Shown here: piece after piece, positions 17,737-25,693 of the stretch
Layout: each line of letters opens with the position of its first letter
Position numbering within the stretch: the stretch's first letter is position 1
Source of the DNA: Sandaracinaceae bacterium
GTDB lineage: Bacteria > Myxococcota_A > Polyangia > Polyangiales > Houyiibacteriaceae
Direction: 5' to 3'
NCBI GenBank assembly: GCA_016706685.1
Contig: JADJJE010000002.1
Span: 434,001-498,000, forward strand
Length of the DNA: 64,000 nucleotides
Notes under the pieces: model-generated
What the model saw: only the letters and a program-made list of their open reading frames with translations
What the model was told of the DNA's origin: nothing
Database searches by the model: none
Made by a program: the position numbers and the translations under genes

Positions 17737-18675
17737 ATGCCCGCTTCCCGAGAGTCCTCGTCGCTCCACTTGCTTGCTCCACGCTCCGCTTCGGGGGCCT
17801 TGCTGCTCACGGCGTTGCTGGCCTCGGCCTTCGGCAGCACATCCGTGCAGGCGCAGACCGGGGCGGGCGCCCCGGTCCAAGACGAGCCCGTCGAGTCCGT
17901 GGAGGACACCGCCCGCTCGCACTTTCGCGTGGGCCAGCTGATGTACGGCGAGGGGCGCTTCGACGAGGCCGCTGCCGAGTTCGACCGCGCCTACGAGCTC
18001 TCGGGGCGCCCGCAGCTGCTCTACAATGCGTTCCTGGCGCACCGTGACGCGGGGCATGTGCCCGAGGCCGTGGCTCGCTTGCGGCAGTACCTCGAGCAGA
18101 CGCCCGACGCCGTAGACCGCGAGACGCTCGAGCGCCGCTTGGCGGCCATGGAAGAAACGCTGGAGCAACAGCGCCGCGAGGCGTCGATGAGCGCGGAAGA
18201 GCGTGCTGCCCTCGAGGCCGAGCGCGCGCGCATCGCAGCGGAAGCCGACGAGCACCGCACGGATGCCGAGCGTCTGCGTGAGGATCGCGAGCGCGAGAGC
18301 CAGCGCCGCAACCCGACCCCGCTCATCATCATGGGCACGGGGGCGGGCGTGTTGGTGGGCGGCGTCATCCTCGGAGTGATCACGCAGACCACCAGCCTGG
18401 CCGACCTCGAGGACAACTGCCCCAATGACGTGTGCGTTAGCGGCTTCGACCTCGACGGGACCCGCAGCGAAGCGCGCCGCCGAACGATCACGACCGATGT
18501 CCTCCTCAGCGTGGGGGCCGCTACCGCCGTGACAGGCCTGGTGCTCTTGCTGATTCAACGCAAGCGCTACGCCGCAGACGATGACGAGGCATCGACAGCG
18601 AGCAACCGCCACACCGACGTTGCGGGTGGCTGCGGACCCCAGGGATGCAACATGAACGTTCAGGTGACCTTCTGA
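17737..18675 (+). CDS. Secreted/membrane-anchored TPR protein with coiled coil
   Basis: Seen: 312 residues from ATG 17737, with GGAGAG just upstream. The N-terminus is a signal peptide (ASGALLLTALLASAFG, cleaving near SVQAQ). Residues about 55-135 carry two TPR-like helices (HFRVGQLMYGEGRFDEAAAE and ELSGRPQLLYNAFLAHRDAG). A charged coiled coil rich in Glu/Arg/Ala follows, then two transmembrane segments (LIIMGTGAGVLVGGVILGVI and LSVGAATAVTGLVLLLIQ). Known: this plan (TPR, coiled coil, C-terminal membrane anchor) recurs in myxobacterial envelope proteins of unknown role. The stop overlaps the start of the next lipoprotein gene (TGATG), so the pair is co-translated. Confidence 0.85.
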   Translation: MPASRESSSLHLLAPRSASGALLLTALLASAFGSTSVQAQTGAGAPVQDEPVESVEDTARSHFRVGQLMYGEGRFDEAAAEFDRAYELSGRPQLLYNAFLAHRDAGHVPEAVARLRQYLEQTPDAVDRETLERRLAAMEETLEQQRREASMSAEERAALEAERARIAAEADEHRTDAERLREDRERESQRRNPTPLIIMGTGAGVLVGGVILGVITQTTSLADLEDNCPNDVCVSGFDLDGTRSEARRRTITTDVLLSVGAATAVTGLVLLLIQRKRYAADDDEASTASNRHTDVAGGCGPQGCNMNVQVTF

Positions 18676-19586
18676 TGACCCACTCATCCCGTCTCTTGGT
18701 CGGCACGCTGCTCGCGCTCGCCTCCTCTGGCTGCACCGTCGTGGCCGACCTCGACAGCTACATCAGCGCCGACGACATCGGCTGCGACATGGAGATGGCG
18801 GTGCGGGACTTCTCGCCCCACTTGACCGACCGAGTCTTCTTCCAGGCCGTCACGCGCGACGACGCTCAGCTCCTCCGAGCGATGGCCATCATCGATCCGC
18901 TGGGGGATGCCGACCGCAGCTTCATCATGCCCGACGCCATCGGTGAGGGTGCCCACGCCTTCAACTTCTGGGCGGACGAAAACGGCAACGGCGTCGTGGA
19001 GACCAGTCCGTTCAACGGGCCCGACCACTCGTGGCGCCTGGAGGACGTGTGCAACTGGGCATCGACCTGCATGGGCGAGGACGCCGACCTGCCGAACTGC
19101 TTCAGCCATGTGGCGCCCTTCGACGCCATCACGGACCCGGCTGAGCCCGGGAACAGCCTGGTGCTCAACCTGACCGGCCTCCCCGCCGACACGGGCTTCG
19201 TCGAGGTGCACCTCATCGAGGTGGACGCGGTCGCCCAAGTGCGTCGCGTGGTGGGCCTCTACCGGCGAGACACGCCCTTGCAGGGTACGATGGACCCGGA
19301 AGCGGACCCGGAAGGAACCCGGTGCGCCATGGACGCCGACAGCACGCTCATCGAATGCACACTCGTTCTCCGAGGCCTCGCGGTACCCGGCCGGCGCTAC
19401 TCTGCCGACGTCGTCGTGGACCTGGATGGAAACCGCGAAATCAACGGCACCACCGAGGTGTTCAGCATCACCGAGTCGGACGGCAGCGCGTACGCGAGCC
19501 CCGTGGTGCTGGACGTCTCGACCTTCGATCCGGCTGGCGCGCTCCCGGAAGAGGGCGTGCTCGTCTCCCCGCTCCCTGCTCCCTGA
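18675..19586 (+). CDS. Lipoprotein of unknown function
   Basis: Seen: 303 residues from ATG 18675, overlapping the previous stop by one base. A lipoprotein signal ends in the lipobox ASSGC near residue 20. The mature protein is acidic, with several Cys residues (DVCNWASTCMGEDADLPNC) and a beta-rich look (DTGFVEVHLIEVDAVAQVRR, YSADVVVDLDGNREINGTTE). No family recognised. Co-translation with the TPR membrane protein suggests an envelope complex. The DLDGNREINGTTE stretch could bind calcium, but this is inference. Confidence 0.85.
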   Translation: MTHSSRLLVGTLLALASSGCTVVADLDSYISADDIGCDMEMAVRDFSPHLTDRVFFQAVTRDDAQLLRAMAIIDPLGDADRSFIMPDAIGEGAHAFNFWADENGNGVVETSPFNGPDHSWRLEDVCNWASTCMGEDADLPNCFSHVAPFDAITDPAEPGNSLVLNLTGLPADTGFVEVHLIEVDAVAQVRRVVGLYRRDTPLQGTMDPEADPEGTRCAMDADSTLIECTLVLRGLAVPGRRYSADVVVDLDGNREINGTTEVFSITESDGSAYASPVVLDVSTFDPAGALPEEGVLVSPLPAP

Positions 19587-19597
19587 GGGCTCGCGCC

Positions 19598-20083
19598 GTG
19601 GCGGTCGACAAGCACCCCGTGACCCAAGCGGTGCGCGCTCTGCGTGCCGCCAAGGTCGCCTATGAGGGCCACCTCTACGAGTACGTGGAGCGCGGTGGCA
19701 CGGAGTCGAGCGCGGCCGCATTGGGCGTGGACGAGCACATCGTCATCAAGACCATCGTGCTCGAGGACGAGCGGGCCAAGCCGCTGGTGGCGCTCATGCA
19801 CGGCGACGCCAGCGTGTCCACCAAGGCGCTGGCGCGACACCTGAACGTGAAGCTGGTGCGGCCCTGCGACCCCGCGGTGGCCGAGCGCCACACGGGCTAC
19901 AAGGTGGGCGGGACTTCACCTTTCGGGCTCAAGCGGCCGCTGGCCATCTTTGCGCCCGAGAGCGTGCTGGCGCTGCCGCAGCTGTTCATCAACGGCGGGG
20001 CGCGTGGCTTCCTGGTGGCCATCACGGGCGCGGACATCGTGCGGGTGCTGCAGCCCACCGTGGTGGACTGCGTGGCGGCATGA
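19598..20083 (+). CDS. ybaK: YbaK/EbsC family Cys-tRNA(Pro) deacylase
   Basis: Seen: 161 residues from GTG 19598 with GAGGG about 8 bp upstream. Typical YbaK features are KHPVTQAVRALRAAKVAYEG at the start, VDEHIVIKTIVLED with the conserved Lys, VSTKALARHLN, and the GGTSPFGLKRPLAIF loop. Known: YbaK hydrolyses Cys-tRNA(Pro) mischarged by ProRS, in the cytoplasm. Length matches the family. Its 3' end overlaps the convergent M16 gene as currently read (20022-20083); that overlap probably comes from a frameshift in the M16 gene rather than from true overlap. Confidence 0.93.
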   Translation: MAVDKHPVTQAVRALRAAKVAYEGHLYEYVERGGTESSAAALGVDEHIVIKTIVLEDERAKPLVALMHGDASVSTKALARHLNVKLVRPCDPAVAERHTGYKVGGTSPFGLKRPLAIFAPESVLALPQLFINGGARGFLVAITGADIVRVLQPTVVDCVAA

Positions 20084-21410
20084 CGTTCAGTCGAGCGGCT
20101 GCGTGAACGGCCGCACCTCGACCGCGCACGCCCGGCAGCGTGGCGAGGCCGTCGCGCACTTGCTCGGCTTCCGCCACCACCACCAGCGCCATGTCGTCGG
20201 GTGAGAGCCGCGCGCGCAGCGCCTCGTTGGCCTGCTGCAGCGTCACGGCGCGCATGCGCGCGGGGTACTTCACGAAGGCATCGGGATCGAGCCCAGCGCC
20301 GTGGCGGTCGAGCCGGATCTCGAGGCGCTTGCTGGGCGTCTCCACGTCGAACGCGTAGCTGCCCGCGAGAAACTGCTTGGCGGCCCTCAGCTCGCGCTGC
20401 GAGACCCCGCGCTCCACCCAGCGCTCCATGAGGCTGATGTGCAGGCGCGCGCAGGCCAGCGTGTGCTCGGCCTCGGGGGCGCTCTGCATGGACCACAGCT
20501 CGCGCTTCTCGGCGCGCCCCAGCGAGCTGCTGGCGCCGTAGGTGAAGCCACGGCGCAGGCGCAGCTCGCCGTTCAGGCGGCTGGCAAACGTGCCACCGAA
20601 GACGGTGTTCGCCACGATCAGCCCATCCAGGTGCGGGTCCGTGAGGTGCGTCCCCAGCGTGCTGAACACCATGGGTGTCTGCGTGCGCTCGGGCTTGTCC
20701 ACGATGCGCACGCGACGCCCCCGCGCCAGCTTGGGCGTGGGCGACTTGGGGCGCGCGCTGCGGCCCGCGGGCAGGTCACCGAAGTGGCGCTCCACCAGCG
20801 ACTCGGCCTGCGCGGCGGTGATGTCGCCCGCGAACCCGAAGACCAGGTTGCCGCGCCGCAGGTGCTGCGCGAGGAAGGCCCGGCCCTGGGTGACGTCCAC
20901 GCGCGCGAGCGATGCGGGGTTGCCCACCAGCGAGCGCGCGAAGGGGTGGCCGTCGAGCGCCAGCTTGCGGACGTGCCGTGCGGCGAGCGAGTCGTCGTCG
21001 TCCAGCTGCGCCATCAGCATGGCGTGCGTCTCGCGGCGCTGGCGCGCGAGGTCTGCCGGACGCAGCGCAGGCGTTCGCACCAGCCGGGTGAGCAGGTCGA
21101 AGAACGGCTCCACGTGCCGCGTCAGCACCGAGCCCGTCACGCGCAGCGCGCGCCGAGCGGTGGACACGTGCAAGCGCGCGCCGAGCCCCGCCAAGAGGTC
21201 CTCGGTGCGCTGCTCGGACATGCCCATGGGGCCCATGCGTAGCGTCTTCAGCGTGAGCCGCGCCAGGCCCTCGAGCCCCTCCGGGTCGAACTCGGCGCCC
21301 GTCGCGATGCGCAGCGAGATGTCCACCACCGGCAGCGCGTGGCTCGACTCGAGGAAGATGGGCATTCCGCGCACGCTCGTGCGCTCACAGGCGAAGGCCG
21401 TGCTGCTCAC
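20022..21410 (-). CDS. M16 metallopeptidase-family protein, second (non-catalytic-type) subunit; apparent C-terminal frameshift
   Basis: Seen: 462 residues from GTG 21410, overlapping the stop of the catalytic subunit (GTGA). M16 fold features are present (ARLTLKTLRMGP, RGNLVFGFAGDITAAQAESL, NTVFGGTFASRLNGELRLRRG, FTYGASSS), but there is no HXXEH zinc site; the position reads SEQRTEDLLA. Known: two-subunit bacterial M16 enzymes pair a zinc-bearing subunit with one lacking it. The last residues look out of frame. Near 20121-20128 a shift of reading frame would give VEVRPFTQPLD and a stop at 20087-20089, ending just clear of ybaK. Either a real indel or a sequencing error. Confidence 0.9.
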   Translation of the reverse strand: MSSTAFACERTSVRGMPIFLESSHALPVVDISLRIATGAEFDPEGLEGLARLTLKTLRMGPMGMSEQRTEDLLAGLGARLHVSTARRALRVTGSVLTRHVEPFFDLLTRLVRTPALRPADLARQRRETHAMLMAQLDDDDSLAARHVRKLALDGHPFARSLVGNPASLARVDVTQGRAFLAQHLRRGNLVFGFAGDITAAQAESLVERHFGDLPAGRSARPKSPTPKLARGRRVRIVDKPERTQTPMVFSTLGTHLTDPHLDGLIVANTVFGGTFASRLNGELRLRRGFTYGASSSLGRAEKRELWSMQSAPEAEHTLACARLHISLMERWVERGVSQRELRAAKQFLAGSYAFDVETPSKRLEIRLDRHGAGLDPDAFVKYPARMRAVTLQQANEALRARLSPDDMALVVVAEAEQVRDGLATLPGVRGRGAAVHAAARLNVMPPRSPPRWAAAPARCPRP

Positions 21411-22825
21411 GCGAGCTCCCCGCGACCCGCTCGGTCAGTGGCCCGTGCCGCAGCTCGCGTGCGCTTCGGGCGCGCCTTGGTCCCGGCCTCGGGCTTCGCC
21501 GCGGGCCGCACCTCCACCACCACGCGCGCGCGCCCGTCGAAGAGCTGCTGCGCCACGCGCTGAACATCCTCCGGGCGCATGGTGCGGTAGGCGTCTGCCC
21601 GCACGAAGACCTCGCTCGGATCGCCCAGCACGGCGTCGTAGAAGCCAATCTGCTCAGCCTTGCCGGCGGCGGTCTCCATGCTGGTCAGGAACGACAGCTC
21701 GGCCTGGTGGCGCACCTTGTCGAGCTCGGCCTTGGTGACCGGCTCGTGCGCCAGGCGCAGCAGCTCGCGCTCCACACGCGCCTCGGCGGTTTCGACGCTC
21801 ACACCCTCGCGAAGGTCCGCGAAGATCTCGAACAGCGTGCCGTCGCGGAAGGGCGCGGCGCTCGCATACACCATGGACGCGAGCTCGCTCTCACGCGTCA
21901 TGGCGCGCGTCAGGCGCCCGCTGAGCCCGCCGGTGAGCAGCTCGCGCAGCACGCCGAGGATGGTGTTGTCCGGGTCCAGCATGCCCGGGGCGCGGTAGCC
22001 CATGAGCAGCTTCGCGGTGGGGGTGGGCTTCGTGAGCGCCTTGCGCCGGGTCTTCAGCAACCGCTGTGCCGCGGGGGTCTCACGCCGCTCGATGGTGGCC
22101 GGACGCAGGCCGCCGTAGGCGTCGCGCACGCGCTCGAGCACGTCGGCCTCGCTCACGTCGCCCACCACCACCAGCGTGGCGTTGTTGGGGGCATACCAGC
22201 GGCGATAGAAGCGCAGGCAGTCCTCGCGCGTGTACTCGGCGATGTCGCGTGCCCAGCCGATGGTGGGCCACCCATAAGGGTGCTTCGCGAACGCCAGCGC
22301 CCAGAATTGTTCGGAAGCCGCGCCGTACGGGTCGTCGTCCACCGACTGGCTGCGCTCGTTGCGCACCACCTCGCGCTCGCGTGCCCACTCCGCCGGCTCC
22401 AGCTGGAGGTTGCTCATGCGGTCCGACTCGAGCGCGATGGCCAGCGGCAGCGCCGACTTGGGCAGGTTCTCGTGGTACTGCGTCCAGTCCGTCCAGGTGG
22501 AGGCGTTGTTCTCCGCGCCCTGGGCCTCCAGCAGCTTGTCGAAGTCCCCGGTGGGGTGCGCGCGCGTGCCGAAGAACATGAGGTGCTCGAACATGTGGGC
22601 GAGGCCGGTCTTGCCCGGCTCCTCGTCCCGCGAGCCCACGCGGAACCACGTCTGGTAGCTGATCACCGGCGCGCTGGCATCGGGCAGCACGTACACGCGC
22701 AGCCCGTTCCCCAGCCGGTAGCGCGACAGCTCGAGCCCTGGCCCGAAGGGAACGCGAGACTCGAAGTGGATTCGGCGGTGCCCTCGGACACCGTGATTGA
22801 GCTTCTGGGCGAGCGCGTCGGTCAC
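21407..22825 (-). CDS. M16-family zinc metallopeptidase, catalytic subunit
   Basis: Seen: about 472 residues if GTG 22825 is the start. The frame stays open upstream only because the hexanucleotide array has no stops. The inverted zinc motif HMFEH (HXXEH) is near residue 78 in GLAHMFEHLMFFGT, and the downstream acidic ligand region lies in DDPYGAASEQFWALAF. The substrate-binding FYRRWYAPNNATLVVVGDV and GLSGRLTRAMTRESELAS follow the family pattern. No clear signal peptide from this start, but the true start is uncertain, so export cannot be excluded. Forms a translationally coupled pair with the 21410 gene. Substrate unknown; related enzymes degrade peptides in periplasm or cytoplasm. Confidence 0.92.
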   Translation of the reverse strand: MTDALAQKLNHGVRGHRRIHFESRVPFGPGLELSRYRLGNGLRVYVLPDASAPVISYQTWFRVGSRDEEPGKTGLAHMFEHLMFFGTRAHPTGDFDKLLEAQGAENNASTWTDWTQYHENLPKSALPLAIALESDRMSNLQLEPAEWAREREVVRNERSQSVDDDPYGAASEQFWALAFAKHPYGWPTIGWARDIAEYTREDCLRFYRRWYAPNNATLVVVGDVSEADVLERVRDAYGGLRPATIERRETPAAQRLLKTRRKALTKPTPTAKLLMGYRAPGMLDPDNTILGVLRELLTGGLSGRLTRAMTRESELASMVYASAAPFRDGTLFEIFADLREGVSVETAEARVERELLRLAHEPVTKAELDKVRHQAELSFLTSMETAAGKAEQIGFYDAVLGDPSEVFVRADAYRTMRPEDVQRVAQQLFDGRARVVVEVRPAAKPEAGTKARPKRTRAAARATDRAGRGELA

Positions 22826-22873
22826 AGGGGTCGGAGCCTGCGGGCCGGCGAGTGCAAGGTCAACCGGGAAACC

Positions 22874-23024
22874 GGGACGGAGTCCGAGGCGGAGGCCGAG
22901 ACCGAGGCGGAGGCCGAGACGGAGACCGAGACGGAGACCGAGACCGAGACCGAGGCGGAGGCCGAGACCGAGGCGGAGGCCGAGACCGAGGCGGAGTCCG
23001 AGTCCGAGTCCGAGTCCGAGTCCG
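22874..23024 (+). repeat. Hexanucleotide array, orientation 1 (unit GNCSGA), locus 1
   Basis: About 25 tandem 6-bp units of the form G-N-C-C/G-G-A (for example GACGGA, GACCGA, GGCGGA, GTCCGA) without stop codons in any frame. It begins about 49 bp upstream of the M16 start, after AAACCGGGACGGAG. Units vary mainly at position 2. It is the inverted partner of the array at 23238-23411, and its left flank resembles that of the array at 35773 (both have GAAACCG then GACGGAG). Confidence 0.95.
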
Positions 23025-23237
23025 TGGCAGCATCCGAGTGCTCCCGGCGGACCGCCACCCGCGAGTGACACGTGTCATCCGAAATCAAGCGCGGAGCGTC
23101 TTTCCGAGTGTGAGCCGGCACCGAACGACGATGCCGATGCCCCGGTTGATGCGAGCGCGGACGCGCGAGTAGGTGGGGAAGCCGCTGTCGCTGCCAGCAA
23201 GCGGCTAGGTGAAGACGCGCGAACGGTGGATTCAGGC
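23025..23237. other. Unique spacer between the inverted arrays of locus 1
   Basis: About 210 bp without a convincing gene. The only clear element is a perfect 12-bp palindrome TGACACGTGTCA at 23066-23077, listed separately. The remainder shows no ORF with a ribosome-binding site; open frames crossing it owe their length to the stop-free arrays on both sides. Confidence 0.6.
23066..23077. promoter_or_regulatory. 12-bp palindrome TGACACGTGTCA
   Basis: Perfect palindrome in the spacer between the two arrays, within GAGTGACACGTGTCATC (23063-23079). Nearly the same string, GAGTGATGCACGTGTCATC, lies upstream of the CBS-domain gene at 32478-32496. A shared protein-binding site is plausible; the regulator is not identifiable. 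Confidence 0.5.
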
Positions 23238-23411
<174 letters not shown>

Positions 23412-24332
23412 CTACCCGACGGTGTACACCTCGGTGCGGTTTCGTCCGTTGCGCTTCGCTGCGTACAGCGCCTGATCGGCGGCGCTGATCAGGTCGTGTG
23501 GGTGCTCGACGGGTACCTGTGGGGTGGCGGCTACGCCCACGCTGATGGTGATGGGGATGATGGTCTCGTCGAACGAGAACTCGTACTCGGCGATGAGCTG
23601 GCGGATGCGCTCGGCGAAGGCGCGGGCTGCGGCCATGTCGAGGCCGCGGCTGAGCACGGCGAACTCTTCGCCGCCGTAGCGGGCGAACACGTCTTCGCGG
23701 CGGATCATGGTGCTCACCCGCTCGGCGAAGGTGGCCAACACCGAGTCGCCGGCCAGGTGGCCGTGCGTGTCGTTGACCGGCTTGAAGTGGTCGATGTCGA
23801 AGAGCATCAGGGCCACCGGAGTGCCGTGGCGCTTCGAGAACGCCACTTCGCCAGTGAGCCGCTCGTTGAAATACTTCTTGTTGAACGCCCCGGTCAGGCC
23901 GTCACGCAGCGCGGACTCCAGCATCTGCCGCTGGAACTTCTCCTCGAGCGCGTCGTGGTAGCTGAACTTCAGGATCGTTGTCGTTCCGATCTGGATCTTG
24001 TCGCCGTCCTGAAGGGCGTGGAAGCGCACCTGGTGACCATTCACGAACGTGCCGTTGGTCGAGTTGTTGTCCGCCACGATGACGGTCTCGCCGCGGTTGA
24101 TGATCTTGGCGTGCAGGCGCGAGATCTCGTTGTCGGGCAGCAGGATGGTGGCCTCGCTGCCGCGTCCCACGGTGGCCTCGCCCGGGGGCAGCCGGTACAT
24201 CTCCCCCACGTTGGGGCCCGCGATGACGATGACGTAGGCGTTCTCGCGCGCGGCGGCGGTCGAGATCTGGGCGGCGATGGCGGTGGGGTCACCGACCATG
24301 GTGCGCTCGTCCGAGAAGTCGTCGTTGCCCAT
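23412..24332 (-). CDS. FHA-GGDEF diguanylate cyclase
   Basis: Seen: 306 residues from ATG 24332. Residues about 45-115 are an FHA phosphothreonine-binding domain (GEATVGRGSEATILLPDNEI, SRLHAKIINRG, NNSTNGTFVNG). Residues about 135-300 are a GGDEF domain with LRDGLTGAFNKKYFNERL, FDIDHFKPVNDTHGH and active site RYGGEEFAVL near residue 223. The inhibitory I-site RRED lies five residues before GGEEF, so product inhibition is expected. Known: makes cyclic di-GMP from two GTP. The FHA input implies control by a Ser/Thr kinase, which fits myxobacterial signalling. It is cytoplasmic with no membrane segment. The stop codon abuts a hexanucleotide array. Confidence 0.96.
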   Translation of the reverse strand: MGNDDFSDERTMVGDPTAIAAQISTAAARENAYVIVIAGPNVGEMYRLPPGEATVGRGSEATILLPDNEISRLHAKIINRGETVIVADNNSTNGTFVNGHQVRFHALQDGDKIQIGTTTILKFSYHDALEEKFQRQMLESALRDGLTGAFNKKYFNERLTGEVAFSKRHGTPVALMLFDIDHFKPVNDTHGHLAGDSVLATFAERVSTMIRREDVFARYGGEEFAVLSRGLDMAAARAFAERIRQLIAEYEFSFDETIIPITISVGVAATPQVPVEHPHDLISAADQALYAAKRNGRNRTEVYTVG

Positions 24333-24598
24333 ATCGGTCAGTGTATCCGTTATTTGTGGCCGAATCTACTTTCAGCCGCGCCCGACAGCGACACTGGACG
24401 AGCACCGCGTGAACGAGGGTTCACGGCACACGGGCGGAGTGTGCACCGGCGCAGCGCGTGCTTCCTTCTCTACGAGCGCTGCAGCCGAGGACGGGAACTC
24501 ACGCCATCCGCACATTCACGCTATCCTTGGGTTCGGACTCCCTGGCTGGCTGCTCTCTGCCGGAGCTGGCACGGATCGTGGATCCCCTCGAGACTACC

Positions 24599-25582
24599 AT
24601 GCGCCAAACGTACGCTTTGATGTTCGCCCTCTTCGTCACGGCCGCCTTCACCTCGGGCTGCCGGTCCGAGAACTACTACTGTGACGCCGACGGTTGCTTC
24701 CTCTGCGACGGGCTCGGCTGCCGACCGGTGGAGGCCCCGCCCCGGCCGGACTGCAATGGCGACTACGAGTGCCCGGACGGGCGCTTCTGCACCGACATCG
24801 GCTGCGTGACCGAGTGCACGGGCGACTCGGACTGCCCGCAGGGCACCGAATGTCGGGATGGTGTGTGTCTGAACCCGACCGAGCCCGAGCCGGAGCCGAA
24901 CCCCGGCACGTGTACGCGCAACTCGGACTGCCCAGCCGGCAACAACCTCATCTGCGTGGACGGCGTCTGCCAAGTGGACAACACCTGCGGCGCCACGGGC
25001 TGCGAGTGCTCCGACACCGTGCCGTGTGCGACCGGCTTCAGCTGCGTGGACGGGAGCTGTCGCGCCGACGACTCCATCTGCCGCTTCAGTCACGAGTGCG
25101 GCACCGGGCGCATCTGCGTGAACGGCGAGTGCCGAGAGGGCTGCGAGGACAGCACCACCTGTCCCACGGGCCAGACCTGTGAGAACGATGTCTGCGTGGA
25201 CCTCCCGCCCGTGGACGAGTGCGCGGACAACACCGACTGCGGCGCCGGTGAGATCTGCGTGGACGCCGAGTGCGTGACCGGCTGCACCAACGACACCATG
25301 TGCGGTGCCGAGGAGTACTGCCTGGGTGGCATCTGCGTGTACGACGACCGCCCGCAGCCCTTCTGCTCGTCCAACGCGGACTGCCAGCCCGGACGTCCCT
25401 GCGTGGGTGGCGTGTGCCGCACGCCCTGCGAGACCAGCATGGAGTGCCTCAGCTTCGACGTTCAGTTCCGTGTCTGTCAGAACCTGTTCTGCGTGACCAA
25501 CAACGAGGCCACCTCCAACTGCGAGCTCAGCCAGGACTGCTCCACCGCTGGAGACACGTGTATCGACGGCGTCTGCCGCTGA
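24599..25582 (+). CDS. Cys-rich repeat lipoprotein
   Basis: Seen: 327 residues from ATG 24599. Lipoprotein signal with lipobox FTSGC near residue 20. The mature chain is a series of about eight short Cys modules of the pattern DCxxGxxCxxGxC (for example DSDCPQGTECRDGVC, NTDCGAGEICVDAEC, NADCQPGRPCVGGVC), with a Pro/Glu linker (PTEPEPEPNPGT). Known: such Dickkopf/EGF-like modules with disulfides are abundant in exported proteins of Myxococcota and have no defined role. It is divergent from the FHA-GGDEF gene; the 266-bp space between them should hold both promoters, but I can name no clear box. Confidence 0.9.
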   Translation: MRQTYALMFALFVTAAFTSGCRSENYYCDADGCFLCDGLGCRPVEAPPRPDCNGDYECPDGRFCTDIGCVTECTGDSDCPQGTECRDGVCLNPTEPEPEPNPGTCTRNSDCPAGNNLICVDGVCQVDNTCGATGCECSDTVPCATGFSCVDGSCRADDSICRFSHECGTGRICVNGECREGCEDSTTCPTGQTCENDVCVDLPPVDECADNTDCGAGEICVDAECVTGCTNDTMCGAEEYCLGGICVYDDRPQPFCSSNADCQPGRPCVGGVCRTPCETSMECLSFDVQFRVCQNLFCVTNNEATSNCELSQDCSTAGDTCIDGVCR

Positions 25583-25610
25583 CACGCTAGCTGCCGCGAG
25601 AACCTACGAG

Positions 25611-25638
25611 CGCCGCTCACCCACACGGGTGCGCGGCG
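25611..25638 (+). terminator. Stem-loop terminator candidate between convergent genes
   Basis: CGCCGC-T-CACCC, loop ACAC, GGGTG-C-GCGGCG: an 11-bp GC-rich stem with one mismatch, 28 bp after the stop of the Cys-rich lipoprotein gene and 56 bp before the convergent E2 stop. There is only a weak T run after it (TTCGCGCTTT), so it may act in either direction. Confidence 0.6.
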
Positions 25639-25693
25639 TTCGCGCTTTCGGAGCCCCAACCGCCGGGGCACGTGTTCGGGTCGGCGTCAGCGC

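Noticed and set aside
22822..23121. Possible Ser-Asp/Ser-Val repeat protein encoded by the array
   Set aside because: Period-6 DNA gives dipeptide repeats in every frame; there is no ribosome-binding site or conserved flank, and the DNA repeat itself explains the pattern.
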